From a virus, in IMG/VR virus record IMGVR_UViG_3300042292_001106, positions 1-26,343 of that record: a DNA stretch of 26,343 bases, one strand, 5' to 3'. Below the pieces are notes generated by a model. The model was not told the DNA's origin, made no database searches, and was given only the letters and a program-made list of their open reading frames with translations. Within the stretch, counting starts at the first letter, position 1, and each line of letters starts with the position of its first letter. Made by a program: the position numbers and the translations under genes. This document shows, one piece after another, positions 15,892 through 23,501 of this stretch.

Positions 15892-17088
15892 TTATCGTTT
15901 AGGTATTGTTAAACTGTCAGTGATAGCTTTAGCAATAACACTATCAAATTTTGTTGCCGCATCAATTTTAGCATTCTGTAAAGACGTGTCAGGGTCTTGA
16001 CCTTTAGATATCGATTGATTAAACAAATTATCACGATAATCCTTATATTTTTGATAATTCGTTTGATCCATCACACGAAGCTTATCTTCACCGTAGTTGA
16101 TTGTTGCCATATCATACTGTGATTGATTTAAAACACCTGTTGAATTTTTTTGACTTTGGGTGTTTTGTGTAGATTGTGTGGGAATCGAGGACGTACTTTG
16201 AGCTGTTTGATCTGTAAAGTTTTGTGGTTTTTCACTAGGTGTGTTATTTTTTGTTAACGGTTGTGTACCGTTGAACGTGTTTCGTTGATCATCTGATACA
16301 ATATCCATTTTATATTTTGGATCATTATACGCAGGATCTAACACAACTTTATATTTGTATGTAGGTTGATCTGGAAATGCTTCTTGTGATAATTTTGTAT
16401 TGTTGTTAAGTTCGTTTTCGTACTTAGTGATAGCGTCAGGTATAGCTTCTGGTAAAGTGGTAGACATCCCACCGATTTTACCAATGCTGTGATGATTTGC
16501 TGCACTATTAAATAACGGGGTACATTCAATATCGTAATGACAGCCTCTATTAGTCATTGACATTTTTATCTCTGTTAATACAAATGTCAATAAATTAACA
16601 TCACTTATAACATGAGGTTTTGATGTATTATTATCATCAGGGTACCCCATGAATATAATCTTTAATCCATAATGTAATTCTTGTACTCCTGGTAACCCTA
16701 AATTACTAGCAACAACTTCAAGCACCCCTATAAAATCAGCTGTATACGGCTCTACTATTTCAATTTTAAGAGAAACACCCTGCTCATTAGTAGCATTGTA
16801 GCTATGCGTTGAACCGTTAAGAGATAACCCATAATCTAATGTAACAGAATCAATTGAAAATTCAACATCTTTCATTGAATTATACACTACAATATATGTA
16901 CTCCCAGATACATCTTTTGTATCATATTTGTACTGTGGTCCACCTTCGGGGTGAAGATATCGACTTAAATCGGAAACATCTTCATCTTTATCAATATTTG
17001 TAAGTGCAACATCATCTTTTGCGCACATCAATACGAAATGATACTGCGAACCACGATATACATGCAACGGGTTAGGTACTTTTGCCAT
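15892..17088 (-). CDS. Baseplate hub-type protein (398 aa)
   Basis: The N-terminus PNPLHVYRGSQYHFVLMCAKD is a pattern I associate with phage baseplate hub subunits. It is followed by beta-rich stretches (FSIDSVTLDYGLSL, GVSLKIEIVEPYTADFIGVL, LHYGLKIIFMGY, LLTFVLTEIKMSMTNRGCHYDIECTP). The first half thus resembles a tail-tube-like hub domain. From about residue 210 it turns Asn/Gln/Ser/Thr-rich (low-complexity, about 265-330) and ends with a charged helical part. Length matches T4 gp27 (391 aa). It is translated just before the two-enzyme hub protein, so the two probably form the tail tip together. It starts one base after the previous stop. Confidence 0.6.
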   Translation of the reverse strand: MAKVPNPLHVYRGSQYHFVLMCAKDDVALTNIDKDEDVSDLSRYLHPEGGPQYKYDTKDVSGSTYIVVYNSMKDVEFSIDSVTLDYGLSLNGSTHSYNATNEQGVSLKIEIVEPYTADFIGVLEVVASNLGLPGVQELHYGLKIIFMGYPDDNNTSKPHVISDVNLLTFVLTEIKMSMTNRGCHYDIECTPLFNSAANHHSIGKIGGMSTTLPEAIPDAITKYENELNNNTKLSQEAFPDQPTYKYKVVLDPAYNDPKYKMDIVSDDQRNTFNGTQPLTKNNTPSEKPQNFTDQTAQSTSSIPTQSTQNTQSQKNSTGVLNQSQYDMATINYGEDKLRVMDQTNYQKYKDYRDNLFNQSISKGQDPDTSLQNAKIDAATKFDSVIAKAITDSLTIPKR

Positions 17089-17089
17089 A

Positions 17090-17371
17090 TTAAATCATAC
17101 CTTCTGTGAACCGCATAGGTGAAGGTATCGTTAGTACCACACCTTCAATAAATTCATCATAAACATCAACAATATCATTGTACTGCAAAATGAACCACAT
17201 TACTTCAGATGTACCATAAATATCATTCGCCATTAAATCAGGTCGTCTATGATATTTCTTTGATATTGTTACGGTTAAATCATCGTACGATTTTGTAAAA
17301 GTTTTCCGTGTCCAGAAACTTGTACTATCGGTTGTACCACCTTTTGTGGATCTACTATATTTTTCTACCAT
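17090..17371 (-). CDS. 53: Baseplate wedge protein, T4 gp53-like with LysM-like fold (93 aa)
   Basis: After a polar N-terminus with FWTRKTFTKSYDDLTVTI, residues 44-84 follow the gp53/LysM-type pattern: RPDLMANDIYGTSEVMWFIL, then QYNDIVDVYDEF and VVLTIPSP. Single-domain wedge proteins of this type in phages and contractile injection systems bind baseplate components (P-x-L-x-A-x-x-x-Y-G, W-x-x-x-x-x-N-x-I, then G-x-x-L-x-I-P). Context agrees, between a tube/baseplate connector-like gene and hub genes. The spacings to the neighbours are one and two bases. It is shorter than T4 gp53 (196 aa), keeping only the LysM-like part. Confidence 0.6.
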   Translation of the reverse strand: MVEKYSRSTKGGTTDSTSFWTRKTFTKSYDDLTVTISKKYHRRPDLMANDIYGTSEVMWFILQYNDIVDVYDEFIEGVVLTIPSPMRFTEGMI

Positions 17372-17373
17372 AA

Positions 17374-17967
17374 TTAAAATGAGGGTAATGTTCCACTACG
17401 ATAAGATGCTAAGTTAAATTGCTCATATTCAGCCGCTGAATGTTGCTCCAGTAACTTAAATGACAATGTGGTTACTAACGGAAAAGGAATACCACCTAAA
17501 TCGTCATTTTCACCATTTGATGATGTTGGTATATAGTCACAATCATTAGGAAATGTAAAACTTACTGATTCTACAACAACTGGAATCTTTTTGAAATAAC
17601 CAAGACATGAAAAAAACAACACTTCTGGTGGAGATCCTAACCAATTCATAAGATCTTTTGATAATGGACCTGAAGTATCTCCAAAAAAAGCTTTGGTCCA
17701 TGATTTCATTATTAGTATACGTTCTAAGTTTGCTCTTGCTTCTTGTTGGTTGCGCGAGACAATTTTAAGGTCGGTAATTTCAAATGCGCGACTTGGAGAT
17801 TTCGAGTAAACGTGAAAATCACCAACCATATGAGCAGGTGATAGCGTTTCATATGCTGCTGTGTTGGTTTCATATATAACAGGCATAGTATTAAACACGA
17901 CTATTTTTTGTGAAATCGGTCCTTCTAGCCGTAATTTAAACTTATTTTGCTGTGCGTCTGGTAACAT
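17374..17967 (-). CDS. Baseplate/tail-tube connector-type protein, gp48/gp54-like (197 aa)
   Basis: The sequence has the order seen in phage baseplate proteins that cap or start the tail tube: FEITDLKIVSRNQQEARANL, RILIMKSWTKAFFG, LGSPPEVLFFSCLG, VPVVVESVSFTFPNDCDYIP-type strands (written here in part), then FPLVTTLSFKLLEQHS and EYEQFNLASYRSGTL near the end. I recall such proteins labelled baseplate or tail-tube-initiator in T4-like and other myoviruses, but cannot decide between gp48 and gp54 types. It is the first gene of the minus-strand baseplate run, with a near-consensus late box 30 bases upstream and a weak ribosome site. Confidence 0.55.
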   Translation of the reverse strand: MLPDAQQNKFKLRLEGPISQKIVVFNTMPVIYETNTAAYETLSPAHMVGDFHVYSKSPSRAFEITDLKIVSRNQQEARANLERILIMKSWTKAFFGDTSGPLSKDLMNWLGSPPEVLFFSCLGYFKKIPVVVESVSFTFPNDCDYIPTSSNGENDDLGGIPFPLVTTLSFKLLEQHSAAEYEQFNLASYRSGTLPSF

Positions 17968-17996
17968 ATCGTACTCGGTAAAGACTATTCATTTAG

Positions 17997-18004
17997 TATT
18001 TATT
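17997..18004 (-). promoter_or_regulatory. Near-consensus late promoter box for the baseplate run
   Basis: The minus strand reads AATAAATA, one mismatch from the T4 late TATAAATA. It lies 30 bases upstream of the first baseplate gene start at 17967, a distance suited to a short leader. AT-rich surroundings make chance matches common, so this is tentative. Confidence 0.4.
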
Positions 18005-18032
18005 TTTAACTATAGATTGTTAAAAATAAACG

Positions 18033-18081
18033 TTGAAAAATCTATTATAAATCTATTATATTATTCTATTTGAGGTCAAAA
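18033..18081 (+). promoter_or_regulatory. AT-rich promoter region of the sigma/recombination operon
   Basis: This part of the 114-base divergent gap holds TTGAAA at 18033, TATAAATC at 18046 (one mismatch from the late box), the nine-base direct repeat tctattata at 18041 and 18052, and the ribosome site gagg at 18072 serving ATG 18082. A promoter must lie here since genes diverge, but which box is used cannot be decided by eye. Confidence 0.4.
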
Positions 18082-18615
18082 ATGACAAAGCGTGCACCAA
18101 GAAATTATTTAAGTAATTACAACTTATTAGAACAGATAGCTATAAGCAAAGAAAATAAGAAAATGAGCAATGAATTATTAAAAATGCTTACCTTATTATG
18201 CGACAGATTTGCAACCCGTGGTAACTTCTCCTCATATACTTATCTAGAAGATATGAAGATGAACGCATTAGTTAATTTATGTAACACCTGGGGAACATTT
18301 AACGCTGAACGTTCGAGTAACCCCTTTGCTTATTATACACAATCAATTAAAAATTCTTTTATTCAGTACCTCAAAGTAGAAAAGAAACAAAGAAACATAA
18401 GAGATAGGTTATTAGTTGATTGTGGTGCTAGTCCGTCTCACACATATGCGATTGAAGCATCTATGGAAGGTAATCATATTGTCGATCCAGCTTTATTGTA
18501 TATTAGACGTGATAATTATGAATTTATGAATAAACCTCCAGAAGAATTGAGCGTTATTGATGAACTGGACGCTAAAGCTGATGCAGATGTTCTTGTATTA
18601 GGTGAGGAATTCTAG
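18082..18615 (+). CDS. 55: Late-transcription sigma factor, T4 gp55-like (177 aa)
   Basis: The ATG at 18082 is preferred over the in-frame TTG at 18070 because gagg lies six bases before it. The middle region aligns with T4 gp55: RFATRGNFSSYTYLEDMKMN corresponds to the gp55 segment around RFNFSGYTQSWKQEM, NPFAYYTQSIKNSFIQYL to NPHAYITQACFNAFVQRI, and both continue into a basic KxEKKQR stretch. This is the sigma region 2-like part that recognises the late promoter box. The length is near T4's 185 aa. The acidic C-terminus (DADVLVLGEEF) may correspond to the clamp-binding tail of gp55. It heads the + strand operon followed by gp47 and gp46, the same neighbourhood as in T4. Confidence 0.87.
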   Translation: MTKRAPRNYLSNYNLLEQIAISKENKKMSNELLKMLTLLCDRFATRGNFSSYTYLEDMKMNALVNLCNTWGTFNAERSSNPFAYYTQSIKNSFIQYLKVEKKQRNIRDRLLVDCGASPSHTYAIEASMEGNHIVDPALLYIRRDNYEFMNKPPEELSVIDELDAKADADVLVLGEEF

Positions 18616-18643
18616 TTTATACTAAACAATTAAGAGATATTAT

Positions 18644-19666
18644 ATGAAATTGAAAAGGGGTTTGCTGTTTACGGATATTCATTGGGGTAAGAAACAAAAC
18701 TCTGATGCACATAATGATGATTGTACTAATTTTATTGAATTTTTTTGTGAAAATGTAAAAATTCATAATATTGATCACGTTATATTCCTGGGTGATTGGT
18801 TTGAACATAGAAACGCAATTAATATCTCTACATTAAACTACGCATACCGTGGAGCTAAGCAATTAAATGATTTAGGTATACCGGTGTATTTTATTGTCGG
18901 TAACCACGATATGTACACAAAGGTACATAGAAATATCTATGCTACAATCGAATATAACGAATTTAAAAACTTTCATGTAATTGATCAACCTTTATTGGAA
19001 CCTAAAATTGGTAAAGGTGTTTTATTATGCCCCTATTTAATTCATGAAGAATATAATACCTTAAACAATTATGATGTTCAACATGTTTATGGTCATTTTG
19101 AATTTAATGGGTTTGTTTTAACAGGTGAAACTAATACTTTTTCAGGTGGCTATGATCACACAGATTTTAAAAGATTTAAACGTATTTTTTCTGGACATTT
19201 CCATAAACGTCAAATTACAGGTAATGTCATTTATATCGGAAATACATTCCCAATGGATTTTTCTGATGCAAATGATGTCGATAGAGGTTGCGCTATTCAC
19301 GACCATAGCAATGATACTGTTACTTTTATAAATTGGAAAGAGTGTCCAAAATATATTAGAACTAGCTTATCTGAGATTATTAATGGTACCATCGATATTC
19401 CAGATAACGCGACGGTATCATGCTTAGCAGATATTAATATGGAATATAGTAAAATGATGACACTGAAAAGTGAAATATCAAAAACCTATAACCTTAGCGC
19501 GTTAACTATTACTGAACCCTCGGTAAGTGTTGCCGATGGTGAAGAAGAAGAAATTGAAGATTTAACTACTTCTAATACCCATGAATCAATCATTAATATG
19601 CTTAGTTCGATATCCAATAATGCTATTGATAATAACCAGCTCGTAAAGTTGTATAAAAAGCTATAA
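18644..19666 (+). CDS. 47: Recombination endonuclease subunit gp47 (Mre11/SbcD-like)
   Basis: A metallophosphoesterase with all expected motifs: LLFTDIHWG (D11, H13), FLGDWFEHRN (D51), IVGNHDMY (N87, H88), YGHFEF (H151) and SGHFHKRQ (H185, H187). The protein is Mre11/SbcD type; with gp46 it forms the nuclease that resects DNA ends for recombination-dependent replication. Length equals T4 gp47 (339 aa). A C-terminal acidic stretch (GEEEEIEDL, about 296-304) is followed by a short helix that may bind the gp46 coiled coil. The start is preceded by aagaga. It lies between the sigma factor and gp46, as in T4. Confidence 0.93.
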   Translation: MKLKRGLLFTDIHWGKKQNSDAHNDDCTNFIEFFCENVKIHNIDHVIFLGDWFEHRNAINISTLNYAYRGAKQLNDLGIPVYFIVGNHDMYTKVHRNIYATIEYNEFKNFHVIDQPLLEPKIGKGVLLCPYLIHEEYNTLNNYDVQHVYGHFEFNGFVLTGETNTFSGGYDHTDFKRFKRIFSGHFHKRQITGNVIYIGNTFPMDFSDANDVDRGCAIHDHSNDTVTFINWKECPKYIRTSLSEIINGTIDIPDNATVSCLADINMEYSKMMTLKSEISKTYNLSALTITEPSVSVADGEEEEIEDLTTSNTHESIINMLSSISNNAIDNNQLVKLYKKL

Positions 19667-19714
19667 TAACATATTATAATCATTATACTTCTTAAATTAG
19701 ATTACTGGTGAACT

Positions 19715-21448
19715 ATGCTTACGTTTATAGATATAGAACTTAAAAACTTTCTAAGTTATGGTAATGTTGCTACGAAAGTTCATTTAGATCGTGGTAGCGT
19801 TATTTTAATTTCAGGTCAAAATGGTACAGGTAAAACAACATTAATTAATGCTGTTTATTATACCTGTTACGGTGATTCATTAACAGAGTGTAACGCTGAT
19901 GAATTAATCAATAACATAAACAACCATGATATGGTTTGCACTGTTACGTTTAATCAAGCAGGTACTGGGTATTATAAAATTGTACGTGCTCGTAAAACAA
20001 AAGCTGGTAACTATGTAAAATTCTATCATAATCCAAACGAAAATGAATTTCTTGATGAACATGAAAAAACATTAGATAGTACCCGCAATACAGACGCATT
20101 AATTATTGATACAATAGGTATACCTTCTGATATGTTTAAGCGTATGGTTATTATATCAGCTATTAATACATCGTTTTTAAATATATCTGTCGCTCAACAG
20201 TCAAGCTTTATGGAACGGTTATTTGATCTACATCTGCTTGCTGATAAAGCTACTATTTTAAAAACGCACATCAAAGCAACAGAAGAACAGATTAAAGATC
20301 AAGTAACTAAAATTGATCGTATCAAACAAGAACAAAGTAGATTAGATACGCAAATACTAAACGCTAAATCAAAAGCGTCATCGTTTGATGAAAATAAAGT
20401 AACTCAAATTGGTATGTATAAATCGCAGTTATCAATGATTGAATCAATTGATTTAGATAAAGAGCGTGAATTATATGATAAATCTGTTACCGTAAAAACT
20501 GAAGTGACCGGTATTAAACAACAGCAATCTACTATTAGCAATCAGTATCTTAAATTTACACAGTTAAAAGATAAACATGAACATGAATTAGTGTTATTAA
20601 AAGCTAATAAATGTCCTTATTGTGAACAACAGTATACTAACGAAGAAAAAATAGCACAAAACGAACAAGCTATCGATAAATGCGAAAAAGATATTAACGA
20701 AATGCTTGAGTATTTGACAGAATTAGATGTAGAGTTATCAGAAAAATCTGAAGCTCATAAAAAAATAATTAGTGAATTATCAGTTACAAATTTAGAAGAA
20801 TTGTTGAGTATTCGTAATAAAGCTGATATTATTCAAGGGAAAATTAACGATTTGCATGATAGTAATAATGTATATTTGGAACAGTTAGCTGAATTAGAGC
20901 AAATTCAGCTTGACCCTTGTGATTACGAAAGTCTTGATAAATTAAAATCAATTGTTGAACATCAACAGTTTTTATTGAAATTGTTAACTAAGAAAGACAG
21001 CTTTATTCGTAAAAATCTTTTATCTTCAAATTTAAAATTTTTAAATCAAAGATTAGAACATTATTTAAATGAGTTAGAGTTACCTTACAGGGTATCGTTT
21101 AACTCTAATATGACAGCTGATATTAAGTATTTGGGTAGAGCTATAACTTTTTCTAATCTGTCTCACGGTCAAAGATCTCGAGTTAATATAGGTTTAACTA
21201 TGGCTTTTAGAGATGTTAGACAAAAAATGTGTAGCCCTGTTAATATCTGTTGTTTGGATGAGGTTTTAGATATTGGGTTAGATTCAAAAGTTATGTCATT
21301 AGCTATTAAAATGCTAAAGCGTAAAGCATCGGAAGATAAAATAACAATGTATATTGTAACTCATAAAGATGAGATATCGTCATTGTTCGATAACGTCATG
21401 AATGTCTACATGGAAAATGATTTTAGTAAAATCTCTTTTAATGCTTAA
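19715..21448 (+). CDS. 46: Recombination endonuclease subunit gp46 (Rad50/SbcC-like ATPase)
   Basis: An SMC/Rad50-type ATPase with the full motif set: N-terminal FKNFLSYG-like segment, Walker A GQNGTGKTT (34-42), a coiled-coil arm (about 180-430) with the zinc hook CPYC at 300-303, ABC signature NLSHGQRSRVNIGL (481-493), Walker B INICCLDEVLD (D515, E516) and H-loop H550. Length is close to T4 gp46 (560 aa). It works with gp47 to open and resect DNA ends. A 48-base gap separates it from gp47, with ggtga as ribosome site. No defect is visible. Confidence 0.95.
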   Translation: MLTFIDIELKNFLSYGNVATKVHLDRGSVILISGQNGTGKTTLINAVYYTCYGDSLTECNADELINNINNHDMVCTVTFNQAGTGYYKIVRARKTKAGNYVKFYHNPNENEFLDEHEKTLDSTRNTDALIIDTIGIPSDMFKRMVIISAINTSFLNISVAQQSSFMERLFDLHLLADKATILKTHIKATEEQIKDQVTKIDRIKQEQSRLDTQILNAKSKASSFDENKVTQIGMYKSQLSMIESIDLDKERELYDKSVTVKTEVTGIKQQQSTISNQYLKFTQLKDKHEHELVLLKANKCPYCEQQYTNEEKIAQNEQAIDKCEKDINEMLEYLTELDVELSEKSEAHKKIISELSVTNLEELLSIRNKADIIQGKINDLHDSNNVYLEQLAELEQIQLDPCDYESLDKLKSIVEHQQFLLKLLTKKDSFIRKNLLSSNLKFLNQRLEHYLNELELPYRVSFNSNMTADIKYLGRAITFSNLSHGQRSRVNIGLTMAFRDVRQKMCSPVNICCLDEVLDIGLDSKVMSLAIKMLKRKASEDKITMYIVTHKDEISSLFDNVMNVYMENDFSKISFNA

Positions 21449-21511
21449 TATGTAAATAGCAAATACTATAGCGTACATACCGATATATACTATTTTGTTT
21501 AGGGAACAACA

Positions 21512-22000
21512 ATGGTCTATATCGGTATTGATCAATCGTATACATCTACAGGTTATTGTGTTGTAGATCAAGATGTTATTGAGTTTGGTACAATTAAAAC
21601 AGATCCAACGGATTCAATATACCGTAGAGCTGGTCATGCTGCTGATGAAATTATTGACCTTATCAACAAATACCCTGACGCAAAAATATCAATCGAAGGC
21701 TTAGCATTTGGCATTAGGGGTAGTGCAACTCGTGATTTAGCAGGGTTGCAATTTGTTATTCTCGATAGAATTTATAACCACACACGTATTGATGATGTTC
21801 AGATCATTACACCAAAAACAATAAAGAAATTTGCCACTGGTTCTGGTGGTAGTACAAAAAAGAAAGTAACCAAAAAAGATATGTTTGATTCTTTACCTGA
21901 AGATATTCAAGCATTGTTTAAATCACAACATAAACCAACAAACGGACTTTACGACGTCACAGATGCGTACTATTTAGCAAGGACGCACCAATCAATATGA
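21512..22000 (+). CDS. RuvC-like Holliday junction resolvase (162 aa)
   Basis: An RNase H-fold resolvase. The start is YIGIDQSYTSTGYCVVD with D7, followed by ISIEGLAFG with E62 and, near the end, YDVTDAYYLARTH with D148 and D151; together these form the RuvC acidic tetrad. The length is typical of RuvC (about 170). A basic patch (STKKKVTKKD) before the last motif probably contacts DNA. T4 uses an unrelated endonuclease VII (gp49) for this step, so this phage has a different solution for debranching. A ribosome site aggga precedes the ATG. The stop overlaps the next start in ATGA. Confidence 0.87.
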   Translation: MVYIGIDQSYTSTGYCVVDQDVIEFGTIKTDPTDSIYRRAGHAADEIIDLINKYPDAKISIEGLAFGIRGSATRDLAGLQFVILDRIYNHTRIDDVQIITPKTIKKFATGSGGSTKKKVTKKDMFDSLPEDIQALFKSQHKPTNGLYDVTDAYYLARTHQSI

Positions 22001-22260
22001 AAGCATACCCAATAAATACTAGATCTATCCCCGACATTCTTAATGTTTTTAACCAATATACAGGTACAACCGTGAAGCTCAACGAAATTATGAACCCACC
22101 AGATATTATTGCAATGGATGTTCCGTTGTTTATTCGTATGCTTGAGTGGGCAAAAGAAGATGCGCAAACAGACATGCAACTACATGCTGCTGTTGAAAAA
22201 ATATTACATCTTAATAAAACATTAACAATGGCTGAATACAGCGAAATAACAAACGTATGA
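21997..22260 (+). CDS. Hypothetical phage protein (87 aa)
   Basis: A small protein with a helical second half: MDVPLFIRMLEWAKEDAQTD, then MQLHAAVEKILHLNKTLTMA and EYSEI. I have a recollection of similar LEWAxEDAxxDMxLH segments in short phage proteins but cannot name a family or function. Both ends overlap neighbours by four bases (ATGA at 21997 and at 22257), so it is translated as part of a tight three-gene chain from the resolvase to the zinc-ribbon protein. The overlaps and coding character argue that it is a true gene. Confidence 0.75.
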   Translation: MKAYPINTRSIPDILNVFNQYTGTTVKLNEIMNPPDIIAMDVPLFIRMLEWAKEDAQTDMQLHAAVEKILHLNKTLTMAEYSEITNV

Positions 22261-23195
22261 CCGTTCAATATAAATGTAATGTATGTAATCGTACCATAGA
22301 AGTTTCTGAAAATAAGCATGGTTTAGATGTGTTCGGCAATTGCATTATTACTAAACTATGTAAAGGTACCTTATTTTTTGTAAAAAACAACCCAAATATA
22401 TTGCGTAACACGTTACCTGAATCGTCAAATCTACCAGATTGGACATTTACACCGCAAGTCGTAACATTTACACAAAATAACGCAAGATCTATTTGGAAAT
22501 TTAAGCATACTTTAACAGCTGCGCCATCGTTATCGGTGTATATATGGACCGTAAAAAATAATAAACCGGTGATGCACCACTTAACAAATAACGAGTATAC
22601 GTATACTATTACTGATAGTTACCTTGAAATTAAGTTTGGTACAAAATATAGCGGTTCTGTACAATGCGTTGTTCGTAATACATCAGCTGTATCACAACCA
22701 CCAAAAATTGATAATACATTTGTAAAAGTTTCAACCAATAGTTTAGTATCGATAGCTGTACATTCACATAATAAACTGTTCGTTGCAGGTGATACTGATC
22801 CAATTACAGGCAATACAACAGTACATAATAATGCGCTGTCTATATTATTAAATGAAGTGCAGATAAATTACGATCTTGGTTCAAATGACCCTGGTCAAGC
22901 GTGGGGTAATATTAATCAGGTTTATGTGTATGGCAATTCATATGACGTGAGCACATTTAATATTGTCGTCGATACATCCTCAAGTATACATAATTTTTCA
23001 GCATATAGGTATATTGGCGAAGATCCGATGATGTATATTTTAATGTCTAATAGTGATGATTATGTCGATAAAATGTATAATAAAATCGTAAATATTTTTG
23101 AACTAACTGTTGAAAACAACTATATTAAAAATAATGAATTATATGTAAGTCCTTCTATTATTAGAGATTGCTACCCGCATATTAAACTTGTTTAG
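22257..23195 (+). CDS. Zinc-ribbon virion-type protein with Trp/His module (312 aa)
   Basis: The N-terminus YKCNVCNRTIEV with C7 and C10, followed by GNCIITKLC with C29 and C35, forms a plausible four-Cys zinc ribbon. Then PNILRNTLPESSNL leads to a Trp/His module (about 68-141: RSIWKFKHTLTAAPSLSVY, YLEIKFGTKYSGSVQCVVR), the same element as in the fibre block at 1-4355. The rest (145-312) looks beta-rich with FVKVSTNSLVSIAVHSHNKLF. I recall phage proteins with this zinc-ribbon plus module arrangement, annotated only as structural or hypothetical. It is odd to find it in a replication/recombination operon and tightly overlapped with the small gene before it. Function unknown; a structural role is inferred. 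Confidence 0.72.
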   Translation: MTVQYKCNVCNRTIEVSENKHGLDVFGNCIITKLCKGTLFFVKNNPNILRNTLPESSNLPDWTFTPQVVTFTQNNARSIWKFKHTLTAAPSLSVYIWTVKNNKPVMHHLTNNEYTYTITDSYLEIKFGTKYSGSVQCVVRNTSAVSQPPKIDNTFVKVSTNSLVSIAVHSHNKLFVAGDTDPITGNTTVHNNALSILLNEVQINYDLGSNDPGQAWGNINQVYVYGNSYDVSTFNIVVDTSSSIHNFSAYRYIGEDPMMYILMSNSDDYVDKMYNKIVNIFELTVENNYIKNNELYVSPSIIRDCYPHIKLV

Positions 23196-23230
23196 TTAGT
23201 TGTTTTGTTAATAATAATGATCTATAATGA

Positions 23231-23275
23231 TAAGGAGAGATTAGAAATTTCTCCTTTTCTCCTTAGGTCTCCTTA
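23231..23275 (+). promoter_or_regulatory. Purine SD-like sequence followed by three anti-SD copies
   Basis: The 108-base gap 23196-23303 holds TAAGGAGA (23231-23238) and then TCTCCTT at 23250-23256, TCTCCTTA at 23258-23265 and TCTCCTTA at 23268-23275. The first can pair with any of the three (7, 8 and 8 bp). The anti-SD copies resemble the 3' end of 16S rRNA. No gene starts at a normal distance from TAAGGAGA. A leader control element or an unstable hairpin is possible. Confidence 0.5.
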
Positions 23276-23303
23276 ATGATAATCTTTTTTAAGTGTATGA
23301 TAT

Positions 23304-23501
23304 ATGATAGTCAAAAGAATTAGATCTCCTCAAGTCTCTAATGGGGAACAAGATGTTAAAGCACATATTGAAAAATTACAAAAATATATTGTACATTTAG
23401 AAAGAAAATTAATAGAATCTGACCGTAAATTGAAAAAGGAGAAATCAAGATCTCAGGACCTTGAAATTAAAATTAGACAATTACAACGGAAAACCACATG
23501 A
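23304..23501 (+). CDS. Small basic coiled-coil protein upstream of helicase (65 aa)
   Basis: After a short N-terminus (MIVKRIRSPQVSN), residues 18-62 form one long charged helix (DVKAHIEKLQKYIVHLERKL, then heptad-like leucines to QDLEIKIRQLQRK), indicating a coiled coil. It is very basic. Its stop overlaps the helicase start as ATGA, so it is made with the helicase and might be an accessory or oligomerisation partner. Nothing specific is recognised. The ribosome site is weak (aagtg) while the leader contains strong SD/anti-SD elements further upstream. Confidence 0.68.
   Translation: MIVKRIRSPQVSNGEQDVKAHIEKLQKYIVHLERKLIESDRKLKKEKSRSQDLEIKIRQLQRKTT

Noticed and set aside
21957-22319. Minus-strand open frame of 120 codons with hydrophobic composition
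   Set aside because: It lies antisense to the overlapping, coupled + strand genes; hydrophobicity is typical of the complement of such coding sequence, and no ribosome site was seen.
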